37,188 nt of DNA from Lyophyllum atratum (Eukaryota; Basidiomycota; Agaricomycetes; Agaricales; Lyophyllaceae): the NCBI GenBank assembly GCA_014905825.1, contig JACGCN010000118.1, positions 1 through 37,188 on the forward strand, written 5' to 3'. Below, piece by piece: positions 1-10,914 of the stretch (positions within the stretch are counted from its first letter, which is position 1; each line of letters begins with the position of its first letter). The notes under the pieces were generated by a model, which saw only the letters and a list, made by a program, of their open reading frames with translations, ran no database searches and was not told the DNA's origin. The translations under genes were made by a program, and so were the position numbers.

Positions 1-2309
1 TTACCCTGGGCCGTACTTGGCGATCTTCATGATCATCTCGTCTCCGCTTCCCTGCAGCGCGAGATGAGCGGGATGGCGTTGAGTGAAGACGAGGAGGAGT
101 GAGTTGAGCAGCCACTAAGGCGGCATAGAGGGTTTCATCAAAATCAGTGCACTGTAACCGCACACATGGCACAGAAGTTCTCCCCTGCCGTATGCTGCCA
201 ATATTTCGTCTACGGAGCGGGGATCTTGTTTTTGTCCTTGGATGTGCTAGCATAACCGTACTGGACCTGTGAATATTGAATGCTTGGCTGATCGCACCAA
301 AAACGCTGACGTACCTCCTTCGAAAGGGTGCTCCACTCTTCGATATTCAGGGCAGTTACACGTACTGCGGTGTAAACACCAAGATATCGATACTCTTTCG
401 GACGGCTGCTTGTCTGTGAATGTCCGACGAAGACATTAGGCCAGCTTGGGGTTCTTGAAATGTGTTCCGGTCTTGGCCAAGCCCTACGAACATATAACCA
501 TGTTGCCCTGGTGAGGTAGGGCACCATGGATTGAGTTCTAGTGCAGGACATAGATATGTCGAGATATTCCGCGTTCTGGCTAATTCGGTTCGACTCTGCG
601 TAACCCTGAAGAACTGATTATAATCGATTGGCAACGAATGGTAGAATCGTCGCACACCTGACTATCAGACATTGAATGCTGCCCCCGAGAGCACTAGCTA
701 GCATCGCTCGTCGAAAGCGACAATCCTCGCGATCGATATCAGGGATATAGTGGACCAACTCTGCCAAGCTCCGTTGGCGTGCGTCGGGAATGGATGTCAG
801 TGCGGGGAATGATGAAGCAGCTTGGACAGTGATTGCTCCGCTGCAGCCTTACTGGCAGAAGCCGTGTTGAGATGGACCGGAGGACTCGGAAGGTTGAATG
901 AATATACGGGAAACCCGTTCTCCGGTAAGTAGAGACACCCGTATTTCAATTTAAGTCCGTAGCAACAAGTTCCTCTTTCGAAGAAACTGTTAGGGGGGCG
1001 CGTGGAGGATGTTGGGGAGGATGAGCGAGGGTTGGATCTCTAAGCTATAAATAATGCAAAATGTGGGCAACAGATTGCTTTGCTAGGTGATGGATACTCA
1101 CCTTCTCATTCAGTTTTGTGAAATTGTCTAACAGCGCCTTATTAGTTTCATTAGACTTGGATAGTTTCTCGCGCATTCGACAGTATTTCGTCTTGTAAAG
1201 CAGAGATATGCTGTTTCTCGACAGCTGCAGCTGCTGTCAAAACCTGGATCTGTGAACCGAATCTCTTGTTAGGATGTCTCATCCAAAGTTTTGACGACTT
1301 ACCTCCTGTGATCGCAACACAACCTCGGCGTCGGCTGTGTTGCAGTGGGATTCTAACTTAACAGAAGGACACGGGTGAGCACGAGTAAACGCTGCCATTA
1401 CCGATCGGGAGAATGGATGTACCTCATTTCTGCGCTTTATTTCGTTATTTAATTGTTGGGTCTGAGCTACGAATCCCGCCTCGAGGTCCTTATTTTGATC
1501 TCTGAGTTCCTGTAAGACCGTAAGCTAAAAGAATCACATTATCAAAAACGAATTAAGAAGGTTCAAAAGGGCAGAGGTCTACCTGCTCTCTAAGGGTATC
1601 ATATTCTGAGCGAGAACGGGTAAGCTCAGATCCAATGCGAATGTTCTCCTTGGTTAATAGACAATTGTTCTCCTCCGTAGCCTCTTTATCTCGCTGGAGA
1701 GCCTTGAGTTCAGTGTTCAGACTTCGGATTTGCTCGCTTGACTTCGACAACTATATTTTTGTCAGCGACAATACACGACATCCGAGAAAACTCACCAGTT
1801 CTTTAAGCTTCATATATTCATGCCTAGCTTTTTCCAGCCCGTGCTCAGCCTCGCGAATATTGTCGACTGTGTTTTCATCAGGCCTGTGGCTGCCCACCGA
1901 GGATGCCTGGGATTGCGAATGGCAAAAAGCCTCTGTTTCCTTCAGTAAGGCACTTGAACGATCGCGGTATTCTTTACACTGCCAAAGAAATTTAAAACGC
2001 GTGTTCTGGCCTCGATTGAACGTAGACACCTGCCTCTTCCTTCAAATGATTATGTTCCCTCAATAACTCCTCTTCCCGGCTTTGAAGCGCGTGTAATTTC
2101 TCTTGATGACGGTCAGCCTATAGTAGGGGACAATTGAGGACTGCGTCCACGCGTTGAGCCACAAATTTAGCATAGCTCACCTCTGCTTGTGCCTTTTTGA
2201 GATCCTTCTTCAACGATACAACGGTGTCGCAAGCGTCGGACCACCTCTTCAATACAGATGCCCAGAATGTCTCATCCATGTCAGGTAGTGGCCCTGGAAA
2301 ACCCTCCAT
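1..2309 (-). CDS. Coiled-coil protein with C-terminal DUF6697-like domain (3' end beyond window; frame broken)
   Basis: Translation on the minus strand from the ATG at 2309 gives a protein that begins MEGFPGPLPDMDETFW, followed by a long charged coiled coil over several short exons (for example 1751-1967, then 1583-1750). It then runs into a globular C-terminal part containing LELNPWCPTSPGQHGYMFVG, EYRYLGVYTAVRV, SVDEILAAYGRGEL and VRLQCTDFDETLYAAL. That order matches the DUF6697 domain of Agaricomycete coiled-coil proteins, recognised from memory; its function is unknown. The frame is open to base 1. Joining the segments requires about six one-base corrections: near 1186-1188 (one extra base) and near 950-952, 804-807, 439-442, 229-233 and 170-178 (one missing base each). 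Without them the coiled-coil part would stop at 946. Introns are ordinary GT-AG, about 45-60 nt. I am sure of the coiled coil and fairly sure of the domain; whether the gene is intact is open. Confidence 0.65.
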
Positions 2310-2596
2310 TGAAAGACGTTGAGAGGGCAATACTTGTAGCACGTAGTCAGGTTTCGTCGTCTCGATATAACGGAAGCAATAAGTTCATATTCAGCCTCAG
2401 GCACATATTTTCCACGTGGAACCTTTTGCACGTCATAGACTCTATGAATCATACTTACATAGTATGAAGCTTCACGTAGTATAAAGAAAAGTCTTCAGGT
2501 AAGACCAAAATAGCAAGCCCAACTAATACTTGTATTAAACGATTAACTCTAAGGCATGGGAGGTGTGCGAGCTCGCACGTATGTATGCACCGTCAC

Positions 2597-4218
2597 TCAA
2601 AGCATGAACGTCAAAGGATTTTCTAGATATCCTTTGAAGGCGGCCATCCATCTCGCTCCCACAGCGCCGTCAACAGTCCTGTGGTCTGAGCTCAAAGTCA
2701 CTTTCATAATTTGAGCAGTCTTAAATCCACGTTCTTCCTCCGGCGCGGGCACAAGAGTAGCTTGTGTTGACCCCACGGCGAGGATACAAGATTGCGGAGG
2801 GTTAATGATGGCGGTGAAGTGATCAACGCCATACATTCCTAGGTTAGAGATGGTGAAAGTACCGCCCTAGAGTAGGATAATGAGAGGAAGGAAATGAAAT
2901 GCCAACGAAGTATACATACTTGATATTCCGCTGGCTGCAGCTTTCCGTCACGAGCCTTCTTGGCGAGAGCCTTTGTCTCAGCGGAAATCGTGGCCAATCC
3001 TTTGGAACCAGCATCCTTTACTATTGGCGTGATGAGACCGGAAGGTGTAGCGACCGCAACAGAGATATCAGCCTTCTTATATCTAGAAAGTAGGTGAGAC
3101 GTTGCCCGGTCCCTTGAATGAATTTCGCTTACGTTCGGATGACTTCACCCAACCAAGCAGAGTTGGCCTCAGGAACGTCAGCGAGAGCGCAAGCAACGGC
3201 TTTTACGACGAAGTCATTGACGCTAAGTTTGGCCGACTTATCCTTGTCGACCAGAGTCGTGTTGAAGACTTCTCTGAGTTTCAAGACCTTGTCCATATTG
3301 ATGTTGACCGTGATGTAGTAATGAGGGAGCTCCTGCTTCGACTGCGTAAGACGGGTACCAATAGTACGGCGCATGTTGGAGACAGGAGTGTCGACATAAT
3401 CAGGGAGTTCAGCGGAAGGGGGGTGCGAAGTGGTGGGCGTTGTGGGTGTAGTTGCTGAGGGCGCGGGTTTGTAGCCCTCAACGTCCGCACGAATGATGCG
3501 ACCAGACGGCCCAGAGCCTTTTATCTGCGCCAGCGGGATACCACGTTCCAAAGCGATCTTCTTTGCAATGGGTGACGCAAAGATACGGTCTCCAGTCGGG
3601 AGGTCCGACTTAGCCTCCACCTGAGGTTGCGGCTGTGATGGTTCGGGTTTTGGTGGAGCTTCTGCTGGCTTGGAGGCTTCAGGAGCCTTCTCCTCCTTGA
3701 CAGGCTCGGAGGCAGCCTTGGCAGCCATGTCGGCCGCGGCGGCGAGATCGTCACCCTCTTCCGCTACAATGGCAATGGGAGCACCAACTGGGACGTTCTT
3801 TGCGCCGTCTGGTGCCTGAGGTGCAGGGTAAAGGTGCGGCTATAGAGAGTTGAGAATGTGAGACTTACAATGATTTTGGCGAGAATGCCATCGTCCTGGG
3901 CTTCTACGTCGATCGTTGCCTTGTCGGTTTCCTGAATGATACACAACGGGTCAGTTGAGTTGAGGACAAATGCCAATAGTGCTTACAATCTCAAGCAATA
4001 CATCGCCGGTCGTGAATGATTCCCCTTCCTTCTTTTTCCAGGAAGCAATACCACCTTCGGACATTGTAGGGCTCATAGCTGGCATGTTGAAACGCGACAG
4101 CGCATTCCGACGTGCGGACACGTGAAAACCTGGGGCACTTGGGTCAGACACATGGGTGAAATGGAATGAGGGGAGACTGACGACGCGTGAAAATACGAGC
4201 AGCAGCTAGAGAGGCCAT
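2597..4218 (-). CDS. LAT1: Dihydrolipoyl acetyltransferase, E2 of mitochondrial pyruvate dehydrogenase
   Basis: E2 transfers the acetyl group from lipoyl-lysine to CoA in the mitochondrial pyruvate dehydrogenase complex. The ATG at 4218 starts [13 protein letters not shown], spliced to [13 protein letters not shown], a typical mitochondrial presequence. Then come the lipoyl domain ([12 protein letters not shown], with the lipoyl lysine in [11 protein letters not shown]), an Ala/Pro/Glu-rich linker, the E1/E3-binding domain ([26 protein letters not shown]) and the catalytic domain with [10 protein letters not shown] and the active-site motif [10 protein letters not shown] close to the C-terminus, stop at 2597. 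Introns are about 30-60 nt, GT-AG, for example in LLEI/ETDK and YQ/GGTF. No frame break was found, unlike its neighbours. It is divergently arranged with CSL4, with start codons 134 bp apart. Length, about 450 residues, is normal for fungal E2. Confidence 0.95.
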
Positions 4219-4352
4219 GGGAGTAGACCAAGAGGGTACTTGAGAATTTTGTCGTTGGGGAAATGGTCAATATTCCGAAGTGCAAACAACACCAAAGCAC
4301 CGGGATGCGCCGATCACTACTTACGAAATTATAATCATCTCCTCCGTTTTCC
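4219..4352. promoter_or_regulatory. Short shared promoter between LAT1 and CSL4
   Basis: Only 134 bp separate the two divergent start codons, so both 5' leaders and core promoters must fit here or overlap. I see no clear TATA box or named operator. The inference of a bidirectional promoter rests on geometry alone. Confidence 0.5.
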
Positions 4353-5078
4353 ATGGCCTCTGATCTCGTCTTGCCGGGCCAACCGATCTCTTTGCCCCGC
4401 GGCCCAGTTCCTCAGCTCGGCGCGGGCACCTACACCAGGGATAATCAAGTTAGAGCCAGTCTAGTTGGCATTCCACAAACCGAGGGTTCTGTTGGTTACA
4501 TTTTCTTCAGTGTCTTTTATATGACTTCCACAGACCTGTATCACCCAGACTCTGACAATATCCCGCGTACGACCACATATCCCGGCCCCTAACTCGGTGG
4601 TACTCGGGTCCGTCACCCGCTTATCGCCCCTTCAGGCAATGCTCTCCATCACTGTTGTGGACGGCGTGCCACTTCCATCTGGCGAGGAGTTCACTGGCGT
4701 AGTTCGTTCCCAGGATGTTCGAGCGACAGAAAAAGACAGAGTCAAGATTGCCGATTGCTTCAGGGGTGGTGATGTCGTTCGAGGCGTAGTGGTGGGTCAT
4801 GGCGATCAATTGAGGGAGGAACACTGGCTTATTTCAAATCAGATTTCCTTGGGCGATGCACGCAGCTACTTCGTGACGACAGCAAGAAATGATTTGGGCG
4901 TGATATTCGCGACCAGCGAAGCAGGTGATTTCAGCACCCAACGCGTGTCGTTTAGTCCATCCAATGTTTGTTTACTTGACAGGCGCAACGATGGAGCCCG
5001 TCTCGTGGCAAGAGATGCGATGTCCAAAGACAGGGAAAGTTTGAGAAGCGCAAGTGTGCTAAACCTGAGAATCTGTAA
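4353..5078 (+). CDS. CSL4: Exosome complex cap subunit Csl4
   Basis: Csl4 is one of the three S1/KH cap proteins of the RNA exosome. The ATG at 4353 gives MASDLVLPGQPISLPRGP and LGAGTYTRDNQVRASLVG, the N-terminal Csl4 domain. After an intron at about 4487-4529, an S1-type domain follows (VVLGSVTRLSPLQAMLSITV, EEFTGVVRSQDVRATEKDRV). A 51-nt phase-0 intron at about 4791-4841 joins VVRG to ISLGDARSYFVTTA. After another intron comes the C-terminal zinc-ribbon-like end, SEAGATMEPVSWQEMRCPKT, which aligns by eye with the end of human EXOSC1 (PISWCEMQCPKT). As written, the frame stops at 5042-5044 just after KTGKV. In the next frame the sequence continues FEKRKCAKPENL to a stop at 5076-5078, so one base in the AAA at 5036-5038 appears to be extra. 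The end 5078 assumes that correction. Confidence 0.9.
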
Positions 5079-5326
5079 ACTACATGTACATAGTAGACGG
5101 TCGACGCGTTGTGCAACAGTGAGAACGAAGTTTATTATGGACGTGGTAGCACAACAAGAGACCAGCCCTAATGCGGTAGTCTGTCACCAGGGTTTGTGGG
5201 GCATCTCAACCATAGTTTGTCTCCTGTTTTCTTGTTCTCTGATCTCCCTAGTTCTGGCTGTATTACCTGGGCGTTGTGATGACGGCGGTACTCTCAGCGA
5301 CTGATTCTCTTCGCAGAGAAAGACAC

Positions 5327-7589
5327 ATGTCTCTCGACGATAACCAGATAACGTACGTGCCTCATGCCACTATAGGCCCTCCACTTACACAGACCTCTGG
5401 ATAGCTACTCAACATCTTCATCCGACTGGCGTGCCAAATACAATGAAGTATTTTTATCTCAATTGTCTCTCTCTCAACCTCGCTTCTTACCCTCACTAAG
5501 GTGGCAGATATGCTGGCTGAAACTCGTGCCGAACTTGATGACTTCCACCATGCGAGCAAAGAACTTGAGGCCGAGTTAGAGAATGAACTACAACGGACAG
5601 AGAAGGCCCAGCAAGATCTCAAGGTCAAGGCTATTAGAGCGGAATCCGAACGCGATGATTGGAAGGTAGGCGTTCTGTCATTATACCAACGCCTAGACTA
5701 ATGTATATCCGTCGTAGAGCAAGTTTATGTCGCTGCAAACTAACCATAACACGACGACAGCATCCCTGCAGCGTGAGCTCGACAAGCTGCGTCAAGATTA
5801 TCAACAAACGAAAATACAATTACGCGACCTTGAGATGGGGAACGATGATCTAGAGAGGAACGAGCGGGCAGTTTCATCCAGTTTAGCCGATATGGAAGCC
5901 AAGTATTCGCGTGCTCTAGAAGAAAAGATTCTACTAGAGCATGAACTGCTAGAGAAAGCTAGTCTAGAGGAGGAGTCCCAACGACTTCGAGATGAGCTCC
6001 GAGGTGCGTCGAGTACCGTGATCAACACTATCTATTCATCTTGACGGCCTCTTGCTGCTCTTAGATGCGAACGTGGAAATATCTATTCTTAAAGATCAGC
6101 TCGCCAGCCAGGTCGCAACACACTCTAATGTATCATCGACGACGGAAATATCCGCTCCCCAACTAGCCCCAACACACTTCCCTCATATGTCGGTCCCCTC
6201 TGACGACGATCTCCTCAATACGCCTCCTCCGCCCGACCTTCAGCTGGATGAACTGTCGCCTAGTTCTGAAAGCCTTCCCTTAGTCCCATCGACTCCTCAA
6301 ACTACCCCCAAGGGACCTGCATATCTGGGCGGCCACTCTGCACTCCTCCAACGTGCGGGATTCCATGCCAACAATCCAATGTAGCTACGCCTCCCTCTAG
6401 CTCCACTCGCGTCACCAAATCAGTTACTCTTCCGTCGTTCTACACATCGAGTCCCCGCACCCCGACTACGCGGCCGCCGACGAAGCCAAACAATGCTTCG
6501 ACGAGTACAACGTCGACAGCAAGTACAACTTCGAAAAACAAAGGGGTTCAAATGGTCTCTGAGATGCGCGCACGAGTGCGAAATCTTGAACAGAAGATCC
6601 ACACTCGCGTCCCCAGATTACGCATGGGTAGTATAACGGGTAGAGCCAACTCTAATGCCCTCACGCTGTCCAGCCTCACGTCAAACGGGGCGTCGTCGTC
6701 GTCTTCATCTTCGAGCAAGTCGACGGCGAAAACGAGTTGGGAAAGTCTTGCTCATAGACGGAGCGGCGATTCCAGACGGAGTAATGACAGTGGTTCTGAG
6801 AAAAACCAGAATGGGGGTGGAGGAGATTCTTCTGGATGGGTTCTTATTATGGAGGATTCACCATCACCGCCTAGGGAGAAGGAACGGGAAAGACGAAGAA
6901 TATCAAGCCCTTCTGGTGGCCCAACCTCTTTCCGTCCAGCAGCATCTACCTCACTCCAGTCCCCTACCTTCGGCCCTAATAAGTCGAATACTCTGGGACA
7001 GAGCACTATGGCTGCAGGTACAGGTATTCGCCGACCCCAGTCTCGTCTGTCGGCTGGTAGTCTGAGTACCACCACCACAAGCTCGATATCTACGCCCGCC
7101 TCGCGCCCTTCCACACCGACATTTCTCCCTGTACCCTCTAGCGGTTTATATGCCCACGCCTCCACAGCTGGGATGACTGGTCTCAAACGTTCAACCGGCC
7201 CTGGTGGACCAAATCCCTACTCGCAAACTAAACGGTCGTCTCTCGGCTCTAGTACTATGGCTACTCCATCCCCAGAAGGGGGTCGAGAACGGCCGATTAC
7301 CATGCCACCACCACCCAGACCAGCATCAGGCACGCCTTCATCTGGCAGTTCGAAATACAGTGAGACGAGCAAAGCCTTGCCTCAAATACCCGGGCTTCAT
7401 GCGAATATCACAATGAGACCAGCCTCCAAACTACCCCCTGCCAATGGGACATCGGTTCTCGCGCAAAGCCGTATAGGTAGACCAAGCGGCGGTGGGCCCT
7501 CCGGGCGGAGAAGCACAGACAATACCCTGTCTGCTTTCAAGCCTGATACTAGAACAAGGTCTGGGAGTACTTCCACTCCGCCAAGTTGA
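5327..7589 (+). CDS. nudE: NudE/Ndel1-type dynein regulator
   Basis: NudE binds Lis1/NudF and cytoplasmic dynein and acts in nuclear migration and spindle positioning. The ATG at 5327 reads MSLDDNQIT, spliced to PLDSYSTSSSDWRAKYNE and then VADMLAETRAELDDFHHASK. The coiled-coil core continues through QRTEKAQQDLKVKA, SKFMSLQTNHNTTTASLQRE, LEMGNDDLERNERAVSSSLA and DANVEISILKDQLA, nearly the fungal NudE consensus. Introns lie at about 5666-5717 and 6012-6063 among others. The C-terminal half is Ser/Thr/Pro-rich and low in complexity, including MVSEMRARVRNLEQKI, and ends at TGA 7587-7589. The frame breaks near 6376-6380: LQRAGFHANNPM is followed at once by a stop, while the next frame continues NVATPPSSSTRVTKSVTLPS. 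One missing base, probably in the AA run, would join them. Confidence 0.93.
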
Positions 7590-7962
7590 GCTTGTACATT
7601 TTTATGTTCCATCTTCCCCCTCTCGCACCCTTGGTTCTATTACCCTGTATCTTTGGATTGGGCACCAGCTTACTGACGGAGAATTATCACAACTATTACG
7701 TCTATTCATCTCCATCATGTACTCCTCTATCCTTTCTGATGACCTTTACGACCACATATATTCATTCCTCCCTGGAAATAGAAGGCCACAGTCAAGTAAT
7801 CAAGTATTGTAACGGCTGCCAGATTTCTATACTAGTAGTACTTATAAGTTTCGTTGATGGGTCAGGACGAGCCATAAATACATTACAACCAAGTCACATT
7901 CTACAACTCTTTGTACGTGAGCCTTATTTCGCTGAGTCAGCAAGCATCTTGGACCACACCAC
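7590..7962. other. Intergenic, NudE 3' end to ESS2 promoter
   Basis: This 373-bp stretch holds the NudE 3' untranslated region and the ESS2 upstream region. It is rich in pyrimidines on the plus strand (runs such as TCTTCCCCCTCTC). Open frames crossing it lack conserved sequence and have no plausible start. I see no RNA gene. Confidence 0.6.
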
Positions 7963-9613
7963 ATGGATGTTCCACCAACACCTCGCCCTGGACGCTCCCT
8001 CAACCGTCAAGTAGTCTTAGAGGAAGATGAATACACCGAAGCGCTCTCCAATATCATTGCCCGTGACTTCTTCCCTTCTTTAATACACCTCGATGCCACA
8101 AATACCTACCTTGACGCACTCCACTCGCGAGACCCCCACCTCATAAACGCTTCAGTACTCCGCCTCGAGCAGATCAACAGTACACCTCTCCAGTCTCGTC
8201 GAGCGCCATATCAAACACCCTCGCAGACTCCTTACAATTTAGGTCCATCGGACACACCACTCCGTACACCTCGAGGAGAGCCCCCGACCAAACGGCCAAA
8301 GCTCAACACCGACCTGGCCTTGGACGCCTTCCAATCCCAGTACACTTCGGAAGATAACTCGAGCTTCACAGAGATATTGGACGACGAGAATCGGCAGCGT
8401 AAGCAGAAGTGGGCTTGGGCTTGGGATGCGCAGAAAACGGGTAGAGGGCCAGCGGGATAAGATGATTGAGGCAAGGGAGCGGATGTTGATAGAGGCACCA
8501 CCGGTGACTGGCGTAAGGGAGAAATTCGTGATAGAAGCGCCTGCCGTTGCAGGGCTTGTCACAGATGGACAAACGATTGAAAGAAAGGAGGCAAGGCAGG
8601 AAGGTGACGCAGGAGAGGAAGAGGATGATGCACAGGCGTTGGCTGAGGGTAGAGAGATCGCCCTTCGAGGTCCGCAAGATATATCGAATGATGCAGAGAC
8701 GGACGTGATGGCTCCGAAAAAAGACAGTCGCACTGCGGGAGTGGATGGCTGGAAATTTAAGGTATGTGGCATACATGACTTCCTCAGTTTATACCAAAGT
8801 CTTCTACAGGCACGAAATTCCTTGATGTTCCCGCCAGACGCAGACCAGTCTCCATATCATTCACCCCACCTGACTGAGGCCGCAAGCGACCCAAAGGTGA
8901 TCAAGTACGGCAATACACGTCTAACCGAGTACGAACATTCGTCTTCAAGTTCTCGTGGGCAATCTGCACCGCCAAGTCCCACGAGGAGTCGAATAGATGC
9001 AGCCATCACTGGCACACCTTGTAAGTGCATTACCAGAACAGCCAGTCCTACGACTCCCTTGACGCAGGCCCTTTTAGATCGTCCCAGGTCACCTACGGTC
9101 AATAACTTTTCACTTGTCCCGAACCTACCTTCCCCTACTGCGTCTGAACTTGGCCCAACCGCGGTCAAACAACTTATGACATGGGGAACACTTAACGCCA
9201 CGCCACGCATAATATCCCAGTCGGAGGATTCGCTCCCACCACCGAGTACACCATTTCACATACCAGCTATAACATCACGGGAAATGATTTCCCATAAACT
9301 TTCTAACAAGGCATCGAAAAGCCTTCGCACCAAAGCTGGACTACTTGGATTAGGACAAACGGGCCGCACGCCTGCTAGGAGAAAAGGGGACATGCCGCCA
9401 CCGTCGTGGACCCCTCGACGTTCCGAGGCTCCCGGTAACTTGACACCAGCCGCTAGGAGACTGCTAGAAAGGACCACGATGGGGACTGCAGCCATTAGGA
9501 GAGCTGAGGCTATGGAAAGATCAGCAGGTTGGGAAGGCGGTGTGCAGGGGAAAGACAAGGATCTAAATCGGGTACGGTGGACACCGACGCCCAGTCCTGT
9601 AACACGTAGATAG
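7963..9613 (+). CDS. ESS2: Spliceosome-associated protein Ess2/DGCR14 (Bis1)
   Basis: Ess2 (DGCR14, fission yeast Bis1) is a nuclear component of the catalytic spliceosome. The ATG at 7963 gives MDVPPTPRPGRSLNRQVVLE, then the conserved DEYTEALSNIIARDFFPSLI, an acidic segment with SSFTEILDDENRQRKQKWAW, and after the single intron (8762-8809, 48 nt) ARNSLMFPPDADQSPYHSP. Later family motifs are KYGNTRLTEYE, LMTWGTLNATPR, PFHIPAITSRE, HKLSNKASKSLRTKA and TPAARRLLERT. The stop is at 9611-9613. The two exons total 1603 nt, one more than a multiple of three. The break is at the AAAA of 8434-8437, where WDAQK changes frame to RVEGQRDKMIEARERMLIEA. Removing one A gives 533 residues, a normal length for the family. 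Confidence 0.93.
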
Positions 9614-9808
9614 ATATCGATATCATCCTTGGATATGAAACCTCAGATTCCTACCTTTGAATATATCTCGGAAATGGAAAGAGACCAGGCTGTCGAGGAC
9701 TGAAGTTCGGTTCTCTTGTATACAATGCTGTGTAGGTTTGAAGCGGTCTCAAATCCACAGAAAAGGTTATATATTTATACCAAGTAACCGCAGTTAATTA
9801 CAGTAGTG

Positions 9809-10743
9809 TCACGGCTCGGTTACTTTCTGTCGCTTCGGGTTTGGTGGCTGATCTTCGTCGTTCGTTGTTTCATGTGTTGGCTTGCCAGCGGGCGGACGTG
9901 CCTTGGTAGCGGTCACAGGTTTGGCCTTTCTCTTTACTAGCACACCCTTCAGCGGCTTTTGAGATCTTTCCGTACAGTAGGCGTGGTTGTGGGCGCCTTG
10001 GGCGTTGTGACTTGTGCCGAGGTTGATAGAAGTGGAGGAGGATTGTTAACGGCGCTGGTTCGTGCTGCAACAGCCCTACAACGCAGTGAACAAGAGTGTT
10101 GAAGGTTAGTGAGCATATGGCGTACTCTTTGAAACCCCGGACTTCCTCTCCGTCTTTCTCCTTCCTTTGGCGTTCCTCGGCTTCCTGTCGCTCCCTTACG
10201 GAGTCTAGAAACATGATCTCATCCTCTTCCAACGCCCGAAATTGATTGGCTGGCAAGCGACGTCAACGGAGGGGGCAGAATGCCGCACAGGAGACTTGCC
10301 TAATTTCGTCTTCTCTTCCCATTCCTCTTGCTTTGCGATCTTGCAACACGTTTTAGAATGAAGGAAGGAGGTATGTAAGAGGGAATTACCTTGTTAGCAG
10401 CAAGTTTCTATTCGATCATATGGACATCCACAGCAGAAAGTCAATATGCGTTTGCCCGTGCGAATCGCAGGCAAATACTCACCTCAGCGAGACTGCGGCC
10501 GTCATATGAATCCTCCTGCTGCTGCTGCGGCGGTGGTTCCTGACCAAGTCTCGCATAGGCAGCTTTCCATTGCTCGTCGCGGCGTGCTTTAGCGGTGTCA
10601 AGATCACTCTCGGACACGAAACGGGAGCCCACAGGACCCGCAGAGAGGGAGGGGATGAGGGATTCGTCCATAAGAGGTGTGACAAGTCGTGACCATGCCA
10701 AGGTTGGCGTCACGGCCCCGGTTGACACTTTGACGAGAACCAT
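9809..10743 (-). CDS. NIP30/FAM192A-domain nuclear protein
   Basis: The family (human PSME3IP1/FAM192A, NIP30 domain) binds the PA28-gamma proteasome activator in animals; the role in fungi is unknown. From ATG 10743 the protein contains GSRFVSESDLDTAKARRDEQ, a Gln run, SYDGRSLAE, then KLAANK on an 18-nt exon (10390-10407), IAKQEEWEEKTKL, and ANQFRALEEDEIMFLDSVRE with a Glu/Lys/Arg helix behind it. This is the usual order of the NIP30 domain. The intron at 10250-10299 is GC-AG. The C-terminus is basic (LKGVLVKRKAKPVTATKARP) and ends at TGA 9809-9811. Reaching it needs one extra base in the TTTT (plus strand) at 9957-9960: as written, VRKDLK runs into SR and a stop, whereas VRKDLKKPLKGV is expected. 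Confidence 0.88.
10250..10299 (-). other. GC-AG intron in the NIP30 gene
   Basis: Reading the minus strand, the exon ends AAATTAG and the intron begins GCAAGT, ends GCCAG, and is 50 nt long. No GT donor nearby restores the frame. Splicing yields TKLANQFRALEEDE, which matches the conserved NIP30 core. GCAAGT is the usual donor of the rare GC-AG class. Confidence 0.8.
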
Positions 10744-10914
10744 GATTTCAGTGTCACCACCGGACGGGGTCCGACAACGTTGAGTCTCATACATCGCCCT
10801 TGTCGACGGCGGTGACAGAGGCCCCAGTAAGCATCACGACAACGACGAAGACGACCCCGACACCGTCCACAACGACAAAGATCACCCAGACACCGACATC
10901 CACCCCGCCTACCC
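10744..10914. promoter_or_regulatory. Shared promoter between NIP30 and the Srf1-like gene
   Basis: The two start codons are divergent and 171 bp apart. The interval is made of ACG/ACC-rich triplets that read as Thr-rich open frame without an ATG. I take it as promoter and leader for both genes, from geometry only. Confidence 0.4.

Noticed and set aside
1..102. Plus-strand open frame ending in an acidic SEDEEE tail at 100-102, as the 3' end of a plus-strand gene.
   Set aside because: The minus strand carries the DUF6697-like frame through the same bases and has clear family motifs next to it.
4597..5304. A long plus-strand open frame read as one unspliced protein.
   Set aside because: Its parts match Csl4 exons; the 51-nt intron is a multiple of three and so leaves the frame open by chance.
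6354..6390. A 32-nt intron (GTGCGG...AATGTAG) in NudE that would repair the frame without an indel.
   Set aside because: It is shorter than other introns here and would remove the conserved LQRAGF segment; a one-base loss fits better, though it stays possible.
4300..10000. Programmed +1 frameshifting as a common device in these genes.
   Set aside because: The breaks go in both directions, lie at different homopolymers and share no slippery site or structure.
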